The notes below the pieces were generated by a model. That model was not told where the DNA came from, did not search any database, and worked only from the letters and a program-made list of their open reading frames with translations. A stretch of 64,000 bases of DNA from CAG-103 sp963627135 (GTDB taxonomy: Bacteria > Bacillota > Clostridia > Oscillospirales > Oscillospiraceae). Location of the stretch: positions 132,213-196,212 of the forward strand of contig CAVFZY010000007.1 of NCBI GenBank assembly GCA_963627135.1. The letters run 5' to 3'. This document shows, piece after piece, positions 31,905 to 39,309 of this stretch. How positions within the stretch are numbered: position 1 is the stretch's first letter; the number at the start of each line of letters is the position of its first letter. The translations under genes were made by a program, and so were the position numbers.

Positions 31905-33053
31905 ATGGTACATTCGATTTCCATCCTCGGCTCCACCGGCAGCATCGGCCGTCAGACCGTTGCCGTCGCGGAGCATCTGGGACTCAACGTGCGCGCGCTG
32001 ACGACGAACCGCAATATCCAGCTCGCCGAAGAGCAGGCGCGCCGCCTGCACCCGGCGTTCGTCGCCGTGACGGACGAGGCGGCGGCCAAGGCGCTGCGCA
32101 TCGCGCTCGCCGATACGGACGTTGCCGTTGGCAGCGGGGAAAACGCCCTGTGCGAGGCGGCGGTGCTCTCGGGCACGGACGCCGTCGTCACGGCGGTGTC
32201 CGGCGCGGTCGGCCTGCGGCCGACGCTCGCGGCCATGGAAAAGGGCCGCCGCATCGCGCTGGCCAATAAGGAAACGCTCGTGTGCGCGGGCGACATCGTC
32301 ATGCGCCGCGCCAGAGAATGCGGCGCGGAGATCGTGCCGGTCGATTCCGAGCACTCGGCCATCTTCCAGTGCCTGACCGGGCGGGAGGGGGAACTGCACA
32401 AGATCCTGCTCACCGGCTCCGGCGGCCCGTTCCGCGGCTGGACACGCGACGAAACGCGTGACGTCACGCCCGAAATGGCCGTCCGTCACCCGAACTGGAG
32501 CATGGGCGCGAAGATCAGCGTGGACTCCGCGACCATGATGAACAAGGGCCTGGAATTTATCGAGGCCATGCACCTGTTCGGTGTCACGCCGGACGATATT
32601 CAGGTGCTCATCCACCCGGAGAGCGTCGTGCACTCGATGGTCGAGCTGCTCGACGGCACGGTCATCGCCCAGCTCGGCGTGCCGGATATGGGCCTGCCCA
32701 TCCAGTACGCGCTCACGTACCCGGAGCGCAGGCCCAGCCGCAGCGACCGGCTGGACTTCACGGCCTATCCCGGCGGGCTGCACTTCTATGCGCCCGATCT
32801 CGAGGCGCTGCCGTGCCTTGCGCTCGCCATGCGGTGCGCGCGCACCGGCGGCACCGCGCCGACGGTCATGAACGCGGCCAACGAAGTCGCCGTGCACCTG
32901 TTTCTGGACCATGAAATTGGGTATCATTCCATTTATGAGAGCGTGGCGGCGGCGGTGGATGCCATCGCGCCGGCCGAAGCGCCCGATTTGGACGTCATCC
33001 GTGCGGCCGATCAGGAGGCCCGCGCGTTCGTCCGGTCATATTTCCATTTCTGA
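31905..33053 (+). CDS. dxr: 1-deoxy-D-xylulose 5-phosphate reductoisomerase
   Basis: A 382-residue enzyme that catalyses the first committed step of the MEP isoprenoid pathway with NADPH and Mn2+/Mg2+. The NADPH motif is GSTGSIGRQT at residues 8-17. NKETLVCAGDIV, PVDSEHSAIFQ and TGSGGPFRG form the catalytic core with the metal ligands. HPNWSMGAKISVDSATMMNK gives the flexible active-site loop. It supplies isoprenoid precursor for the product of uppS in the same operon. The length is typical. Confidence 0.97.
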   Translation: MVHSISILGSTGSIGRQTVAVAEHLGLNVRALTTNRNIQLAEEQARRLHPAFVAVTDEAAAKALRIALADTDVAVGSGENALCEAAVLSGTDAVVTAVSGAVGLRPTLAAMEKGRRIALANKETLVCAGDIVMRRARECGAEIVPVDSEHSAIFQCLTGREGELHKILLTGSGGPFRGWTRDETRDVTPEMAVRHPNWSMGAKISVDSATMMNKGLEFIEAMHLFGVTPDDIQVLIHPESVVHSMVELLDGTVIAQLGVPDMGLPIQYALTYPERRPSRSDRLDFTAYPGGLHFYAPDLEALPCLALAMRCARTGGTAPTVMNAANEVAVHLFLDHEIGYHSIYESVAAAVDAIAPAEAPDLDVIRAADQEARAFVRSYFHF

Positions 33054-33065
33054 AAGGACACCTGC

Positions 33066-34112
33066 ATGTATATTCTGCTCGCAATTCTCGTCTTTGGGAT
33101 CCTCATCGCCGTGCACGAGCTCGGCCACTTCCTCGTGGCCAAGGCGTGCGGGGTGCGTGTGGATGAGTTCGCCATCGGCATGGGCCCCGCCATCTGGAAA
33201 AAGCAGAAGGGGGAGACGCTCTACGCCGTCCGCTGCCTGCCGATCGGCGGGTTTTGCGCCATGGCGGGCGAGGACGAGGCAATCGACGACCCGCGTGCGT
33301 TCACGAGCCAGCCGGCGTGGAAGCGGTTTCTGATCCTCTGCGCCGGTGCGTTCATGAACTTCGTGTTCGGTCTGCTGCTGCTTTTGATCGTGTTCGCGCA
33401 GGCGAAGAGCTTTTCCACGCCGACGCTTACAGACTTCATGGACGGCTGCCCCTATCAGGGGGAGGATGCCCTGCAGGTGGGCGACACGATCTGGAGCATC
33501 GACGGGCACCGCATCTATTTTACGACCAATGTCAGCGAATATCTCGCCCGCGGCGGCGATACGCATGACATCGTCGTCAAGCGCGGCGGCGAGAAGGTCG
33601 TGCTCAATGATTTCTACCTCGTGGCGCGCGAGTACCCGGGGCAGGACGGCAAGATGTACGGCTTCTACTTCGGCACGAAACCGGCGACGTTCGGCACCAA
33701 GCTCCAGACCACGTGGTACAGCGCGATGGACTTCGTGCGCATGGTCTGGATGGGGCTGAGCGATCTGTTCGCGGGCGCGGTAGGCGTCAAGGATCTGTCC
33801 GGCCCGGTCGGCATCGTGAGCATGATGAACGAGGTCGGCAAGGAGTCGGCCACGAAGGCGGCCGCCTTCTCAAACATCGCCTACTTCTCGGCGTTCATCG
33901 CCGTGAACCTCGCGGTCATGAATATGCTGCCGCTGCCGGCGCTCGACGGCGGGCGCGTGTTCTGCCTGCTCGTTACGTGGGTGCTCGAGCGGATCAGCCG
34001 CAGAAAGATCGACCCCAAGTATGAGGGCTATATCCACACGGCGGGGCTGGTGCTGCTGCTGGCACTGATGGCCTACGTTATGTATAACGACATTTCCAAA
34101 CTCGTCACCTGA
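33066..34112 (+). CDS. rseP: site-2 protease (RIP metalloprotease RseP/RasP)
   Basis: A 348-residue intramembrane zinc protease that cuts membrane proteins such as anti-sigma factors and signal peptides. HELGH at residues 17-21 lies in the first membrane helix. A PDZ domain (ALQVGDTIWSIDGHRIYF) occupies the middle. The third zinc ligand is in MNMLPLPALDGGRVF near the C-terminus, followed by two more helices. The segment KDLSGPVGIVSMMNEVG is also conserved. The ATG at 33066 follows AAAGGACACCTGC. It is 12 bp after dxr. Confidence 0.95.
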   Translation: MYILLAILVFGILIAVHELGHFLVAKACGVRVDEFAIGMGPAIWKKQKGETLYAVRCLPIGGFCAMAGEDEAIDDPRAFTSQPAWKRFLILCAGAFMNFVFGLLLLLIVFAQAKSFSTPTLTDFMDGCPYQGEDALQVGDTIWSIDGHRIYFTTNVSEYLARGGDTHDIVVKRGGEKVVLNDFYLVAREYPGQDGKMYGFYFGTKPATFGTKLQTTWYSAMDFVRMVWMGLSDLFAGAVGVKDLSGPVGIVSMMNEVGKESATKAAAFSNIAYFSAFIAVNLAVMNMLPLPALDGGRVFCLLVTWVLERISRRKIDPKYEGYIHTAGLVLLLALMAYVMYNDISKLVT

Positions 34113-34140
34113 GCCGGGGCGGATCATTCCGCCTCGGGCT
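34112..34140 (+). other. imperfect hairpin between rseP and ispG
   Basis: AGCCGGGGCGGA pairs with TCCGCCTCGGGCT with one bulge; TTTC follows. It starts at the rseP stop. Partial termination or mRNA processing is possible. Confidence 0.4.
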
Positions 34141-34179
34141 TTCGCGCGTTTTCGGCCTCTCGGAGATACAGGAGTGTTT

Positions 34180-35232
34180 ATGAACAGAACCCAGACAAAA
34201 CAGATCCATGTTGGCCCCGTCGCCATCGGCGGCGGCGCGCCGGTCGCGGTGCAGTCGATGTGCAACACGCACACCTCAGACGCGCGCGCGACCATCGAGC
34301 AGATCGCCCGGCTACATGACGCCGGGTGCGAGATCATCCGTCTCGCCGTGCCGGATCAGGCTGCGGCGGACGCCCTGCCCGAGATCGTGCACGTCTCGCC
34401 CATCCCGGTCGTGGCCGACATTCATTTTGACTACCGGCTCGCGCTCGCGGCGGCGAAGGCCGGCGTGCACAAGATCCGCATCAACCCCGGCAACATCGGC
34501 GAGCCGGACAATGTCCGCAAGGTGGCCGAGGCCTGCAGGGAACGCGGCATCCCCATCCGCATCGGCGTCAACGGCGGCAGTCTGGAAAAGCGCCTGCTCG
34601 AAAAGCACGGCCACCCGACGCCGGAGGCGCTCGTTGAGAGCGCACAGGGGCACATCGACTTGCTGCACCGGTATGATTTTGACGACATCGCCCTGTCGAT
34701 GAAGAGCTCCACCGTGCCGCTGACGATCGCGGCTTACCGGCTCGCGGCCGAGCGGTTTCCCTATCCGCTGCATGTCGGCGTCACGGAGACCGGCACGGCC
34801 TACAACGGCATCATCCGCTCCGCCGTCGGCATCGGCACCCTGCTGTCCGAGGGCATCGGCGATACGATCCGCGTCTCGCTCACGGCCGACCCCGTGGAGG
34901 AGGTGCGCGCTGGCATCGCCATTTTGAAGGCGGCCGGGCTGCGCCGCGAGGGCGTGCGCTTCGTCTCGTGCCCGACGTGCGGCCGCACGCAGATCGACCT
35001 CATCGCGCTCGCGCAGGAGGTCGAGCAGCGGCTTCAGGGGCTGGATCGCGAGATCACGGTCGCCGTGATGGGCTGCGTCGTCAACGGCCCCGGCGAGGCG
35101 CACGAGGCGGACTACGGTATCGCCGGCGGCAAGGACTGCGGCCTGCTGTTTCGCCGCGGCGAGATCCTCGGCAAGTACCCTGCGGACAAGCTGGCCGATG
35201 CGCTGGTGGACCTGATCCTGAGCGAAAAGTGA
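34180..35232 (+). CDS. ispG: (E)-4-hydroxy-3-methylbut-2-enyl-diphosphate synthase
   Basis: A 350-residue 4Fe-4S enzyme that converts MEcPP to HMBPP, the penultimate MEP step. The TIM barrel shows VQSMCNTHTSD, DIHFDYRLAL and KIRINPGNIG. The cluster ligands are in FVSCPTCGRTQIDL and AVMGCVVNGPGEA. The in-frame GTG at 34174 overlaps the AGGAG site, so ATG at 34180 is the start. It acts downstream of dxr in the same operon and ends 7 bp before polC. Confidence 0.96.
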   Translation: MNRTQTKQIHVGPVAIGGGAPVAVQSMCNTHTSDARATIEQIARLHDAGCEIIRLAVPDQAAADALPEIVHVSPIPVVADIHFDYRLALAAAKAGVHKIRINPGNIGEPDNVRKVAEACRERGIPIRIGVNGGSLEKRLLEKHGHPTPEALVESAQGHIDLLHRYDFDDIALSMKSSTVPLTIAAYRLAAERFPYPLHVGVTETGTAYNGIIRSAVGIGTLLSEGIGDTIRVSLTADPVEEVRAGIAILKAAGLRREGVRFVSCPTCGRTQIDLIALAQEVEQRLQGLDREITVAVMGCVVNGPGEAHEADYGIAGGKDCGLLFRRGEILGKYPADKLADALVDLILSEK

Positions 35233-35239
35233 GGAAGCT

Positions 35240-38200
35240 ATGAGCGAAAAGATCCCGTTTCTTGATATGTTCCCGGACTGCGCGTCCCTGCAGGACACCT
35301 GCGGCGGGCTCGACAAGGCCGAGGTGCTCGATGTGCTCATCGAGCGCGAGAGCATGACGATGCAGCTGCACACGTGGTTTGCGCGCATGCCCGCGCCCGT
35401 CGAGCGCACGAATATTGAGCAGCTGCTCGCGGCGCAGTTCCGGCTGCGCGGCGTACAGATCCAGGCGGAATATCCCGCCCCGGAGCAGAAAAAAGAGGAG
35501 AAGAAGGCGAAAGCCAAGGTCCTCATGGGCAAGCCTATCCCGAAGCGCACGGACATCACGCCCATGAACGAGCTCACGCTCGAGAGCGGCAACGTCACGC
35601 TCGAGGGACAGGTGTTTGCCGTCAGCAGCCGCGAGATCGCAAAGTACGGCTCGGCCGTGCTCTCGTTTGACATGACCGACAGCACGAGCAGCGTGCGCGT
35701 GTCGCGCTTTCTGCGCGCGGACGACGACCAGAGCATCGTCGGCCTCATCCACGAGGGCATGTGGCTGCGCGTGCAGGGCAAGATCAACTACAGCAAGTAC
35801 GACGAGGACATGGTGCTCGAGCCGCGCAACATCGTGCAGGGGGAGAAGGTCATCCGCCCCGACAACGCGCCGCAAAAGCGCGTGGAGCTACACCTACATA
35901 CCCGCTACTCGGCGCTCGACGCCATCTCCGACCCCGCCGACCTCGTGGCCCGCGCGGCCTACTGGGGCCACCCGGCCATCGCCGTGACGGATCACGGTGT
36001 GGCGCAGGCGTTCCCGGATATGTGGAAGGCGTCGAAGAAATACGGCGTGAAGATTATCTACGGCGAGGAGGGCTACCTCGTCAACGACGTGGACGGCACG
36101 CTCGCCGTGCACGGGCAGAGCGACCTGCCGCTCGACGCGGAGTTTGTCGCTTTTGACATCGAGACGACCGGCCTGCACCTGGACACGAACCGCATGACGG
36201 AGATCGGCGCGGTGCTCTTCTCCGGCGGGGAGATCAAGGCGGAGTTTGACACGTTCGTCAACCCACGCATGCCCATCCCGGCCGAGATCACGCGCCTGAC
36301 TGGCATCACGGATGCAGACGTGGCCAATGCGCCCGACGAGGCGGAGGCCATGCGCCAGTTTCTCGACTTTGCGGGCGGGCGGCCGATTATCGCGCACAAC
36401 GCCGACTTTGATACCGGATTCATGAGCGCGGCCTGCCGCCGGGCGGGCATCCCGTTCGAGCCGGTGTATCTCGACACGCTGGTGCTCGCGCAGTACCTGC
36501 TTCCGGATCTCAAGCACCACAAGCTCGACCAGGTCTCGAACCGCCTGAGCCTGCCGGACTTCAACCACCATCGCGCGTGCGACGATGCGATGGTCGTGGC
36601 GCGCATCATGGACAAGTTCCTGCCCATGCTTGCGGCCAGGGGCGCAAAGACGATCGGCGACTTCAACGACCTCGTGCGCGGCGGCCTGAAAGAGAAGCGC
36701 CGTACGCACCACATCTCCATTCTGGTGAAAAACAAGACCGGCCTGAAAAATCTCTACGAGATCATTTCCCGGTCGTATCTGAAATATTTCAAGCGCAACC
36801 CCACCATCCCCAAGAGCCTGCTCATGGAATACCGCGAGGGCCTCATCATCGGCTCCGCCTGCGAGGCGGGTGAGGTGTTTGAGGCCGTGCTGCGCGGCAA
36901 GAGCGACACGGAGCTCCGACGCATCGCGTCGTTTTACGACTATCTTGAAATCATGCCGCTGGCCAATAATCACTTCCTGCTCGACAACGGCACCGTGCGC
37001 AGCGAGGAATCCCTGCGCAACCTTAACCGCCGCATTGTGCAGCTCGGCGAGGAGCTCGGCAAGCCCGTCGTGGCGACGTGCGATGTGCACTTTCTCGATC
37101 CCGAGCAGGAGATCTTCCGCCGCATTCTGCTGGCGGCCAAGAAATTTTCCGACGCGGACAAGGCCATGCCGCTCTATTACCGCACGACGGAGGAAATGCT
37201 CGACGAATTTGCCTACCTCGGCCCCGAAAAGGCGCAGGAGGTCGTCGTCACGAACACGAACGCCATCGCCGACAGCGTCGAGGTGTTCGAGCTCCTACCG
37301 AAGGAGCTCTACCCGCCGAAGATCGAAAATTCCGCCCAGCAGCTCAAAGACCTGGTCTATGGCAAGATGACGGCCATCTACGGCGAAAATCCGCCGAAGC
37401 TCATCACCGACCGCGTCGAGACCGAGCTGCACGACATTCTCTCGCGTGGGTACGATGTCATTTACATGAGCGCGCAGAAGCTCGTTGCCAACTCCCTCGA
37501 GCACGGCTATCTGGTCGGCAGCCGAGGCAGCGTCGGCTCGTCGCTCGTGGCGTACTTCTCCGGTATCACGGAGGTCAACTCCCTCCCGCCGCACTATGTC
37601 TGCCCGCAGTGCAAGTATACGGACTTTGACTCCGGCGCGGGCTTCGGCTGCGGCGCGGACATGCCGGACAAGGTGTGCCCCAAGTGCGGCACCAAGCTGC
37701 GCAAGGACGGCTTTGACATCCCGTTTGAGACATTTCTCGGCTTCGGCGGCGACAAGGTGCCCGATATTGACCTGAACTTCTCGGGCGAATATCAGGCCAA
37801 GGCGCATAAGTACACCGAAGAGCTTTTCGGCTCGGACCACGTGTTCCGTGCTGGCACGATCGGCACGCTGGCGGAAAAGACGGCCTACGGCTATGTCCTC
37901 AAGTACCTTGAGGAGCGCGGCAAAACCCTGCCGAAGGCGGAGATGAACCGTCTCGCGCTCGGCTGCGTCGGTGTCAAGCGCACGACCGGTCAGCACCCCG
38001 GCGGCCTCGTCGTCATCCCGCAGGACAAGGACGTGACGGATTTCTGCCCCGTGCAGCACCCGGCCGACGATCCGAACAGCGATATCATTACCACCCATTT
38101 TGAATACCACTGCATGGAGGCAAACCTGCTCAAGCTCGACGAGCTCGGCCATGATGACCCGACCATGATCCGCATGCTCGAGGACATGACCGGCGTCAAC

Positions 38201-39205
38201 GCGCGTGAGATCCCGCTCGACGATCCGGAGACCATGGGCATTTTCTGCAGCGCGGCGCCGCTCGGCCTGACGGATGACGACCCGATCGTCGGCAAGACCG
38301 GCACGATCGGCATCCCGGAGTTCGGCACCGGCTTTACGCGCCAGATGCTCGTCGATACGCAGCCGAAGGGCTTTGACATCCTTGTGCGTCTGTCCGGCTT
38401 CTCGCACGGCACGGACGTGTGGCTCGGCAATGCGAAGGACCTCATCATGTCCGGCACCGCGACGGTCAACCAGACGGTCGGCTGCCGCGACGATATCATG
38501 CTCTACCTCATCAGCCGCGGCATGGACGCCAAGCTCTCGTTCAAGATCATGGAGAGCGTCCGCAAGGGCAAGGTCAAGCGCGGCGGCTTCCAGGACGGCT
38601 GGGTCGAGACGATGCAGGAGCACGGCGTGCCGGAGTGGTACATCACGTCCCTGAGCAAGATCGCCTACCTGTTCCCGAAGGCGCATGCGGTGGCCTACGT
38701 CATGATGGCGTTTCGCATCGCGTGGTTCAAGGTGCACGAGCCGCTGGCGTTTTACAGCGCGTATTTCTACCGCCGCAGCCAGAAGGATTCGTTCGACGCC
38801 GACATGATGACGCGCGGACTGGACTACACTCGCCGCAAGATCAACGAGCTGCGCAACAAGCCCACGCTCACGGCCAAGGAAGAGGACCTGCTCGTGACGA
38901 TGGAGGCTGTGTATGAATTCAACCTCCGCGGGTTTGAATTCGCGCCCATGAGCCTCTATGAGAGCGACGCGACGAAGTTCCTCATCCGCGACGGGAAACT
39001 TCTGCCGCCGTTCGTGGCCATCTCCGGCCTCGGCGAGAGCGCGGCGTGGAATCTTGTGGCCTGCCGCGAGGGAGGACGGGAATTCGTGTCGGTCGAGGAG
39101 CTCTCGGCCGCCTGTCCGAAGGTCAGCCAGACGCATCTGGAGCAGCTGCGCGCCATGGGTGCGCTCGGCGAGATGCCGGACAGCAGCCAGATGAGCCTGT
39201 TTTAA
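35240..39205 (+). CDS. polC: DNA polymerase III alpha subunit, PolC type
   Basis: A 1321-residue Gram-positive replicase with built-in proofreading. In order it has a short N-terminal domain, an OB fold near residues 110-190, the first half of the PHP domain (VELHLHTRYSALDAI, VTDHGVAQAF), a DnaQ-like 3'-5' exonuclease (FVAFDIETTGLHLDTN, IIAHNADFD), the rest of PHP, a zinc module (CPQCKYTD and CPKCGTKL) and the polymerase palm with PDIDLNFSGEYQ. B. subtilis PolC has about 1437 residues. The difference is mostly at the N-terminus, where only about 110 residues precede the OB fold. GAGGAAGCT lies before the ATG. It is the last gene of the core operon, with no clear terminator after it. Confidence 0.97.
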   Translation: MSEKIPFLDMFPDCASLQDTCGGLDKAEVLDVLIERESMTMQLHTWFARMPAPVERTNIEQLLAAQFRLRGVQIQAEYPAPEQKKEEKKAKAKVLMGKPIPKRTDITPMNELTLESGNVTLEGQVFAVSSREIAKYGSAVLSFDMTDSTSSVRVSRFLRADDDQSIVGLIHEGMWLRVQGKINYSKYDEDMVLEPRNIVQGEKVIRPDNAPQKRVELHLHTRYSALDAISDPADLVARAAYWGHPAIAVTDHGVAQAFPDMWKASKKYGVKIIYGEEGYLVNDVDGTLAVHGQSDLPLDAEFVAFDIETTGLHLDTNRMTEIGAVLFSGGEIKAEFDTFVNPRMPIPAEITRLTGITDADVANAPDEAEAMRQFLDFAGGRPIIAHNADFDTGFMSAACRRAGIPFEPVYLDTLVLAQYLLPDLKHHKLDQVSNRLSLPDFNHHRACDDAMVVARIMDKFLPMLAARGAKTIGDFNDLVRGGLKEKRRTHHISILVKNKTGLKNLYEIISRSYLKYFKRNPTIPKSLLMEYREGLIIGSACEAGEVFEAVLRGKSDTELRRIASFYDYLEIMPLANNHFLLDNGTVRSEESLRNLNRRIVQLGEELGKPVVATCDVHFLDPEQEIFRRILLAAKKFSDADKAMPLYYRTTEEMLDEFAYLGPEKAQEVVVTNTNAIADSVEVFELLPKELYPPKIENSAQQLKDLVYGKMTAIYGENPPKLITDRVETELHDILSRGYDVIYMSAQKLVANSLEHGYLVGSRGSVGSSLVAYFSGITEVNSLPPHYVCPQCKYTDFDSGAGFGCGADMPDKVCPKCGTKLRKDGFDIPFETFLGFGGDKVPDIDLNFSGEYQAKAHKYTEELFGSDHVFRAGTIGTLAEKTAYGYVLKYLEERGKTLPKAEMNRLALGCVGVKRTTGQHPGGLVVIPQDKDVTDFCPVQHPADDPNSDIITTHFEYHCMEANLLKLDELGHDDPTMIRMLEDMTGVNAREIPLDDPETMGIFCSAAPLGLTDDDPIVGKTGTIGIPEFGTGFTRQMLVDTQPKGFDILVRLSGFSHGTDVWLGNAKDLIMSGTATVNQTVGCRDDIMLYLISRGMDAKLSFKIMESVRKGKVKRGGFQDGWVETMQEHGVPEWYITSLSKIAYLFPKAHAVAYVMMAFRIAWFKVHEPLAFYSAYFYRRSQKDSFDADMMTRGLDYTRRKINELRNKPTLTAKEEDLLVTMEAVYEFNLRGFEFAPMSLYESDATKFLIRDGKLLPPFVAISGLGESAAWNLVACREGGREFVSVEELSAACPKVSQTHLEQLRAMGALGEMPDSSQMSLF

Positions 39206-39230
39206 ATTCGTTACTTTTTGCAATTTCTGT

Positions 39231-39259
39231 TTGCAACATGCGGCGATCCTTGGTATGAT
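39231..39259 (+). promoter_or_regulatory. promoter of the SLH protein gene
   Basis: TTGCAA (39231-39236) and TATGAT (39254-39259) are exactly 17 bp apart, 50 bp before the ATG at 39310, with GAGGAGGTAATGCA as ribosome binding site. Confidence 0.75.
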
Positions 39260-39309
39260 AAAGCTGTATCCCTGTGTGATTCGGTGTGACCGAAAGAGGA
39301 GGTAATGCA

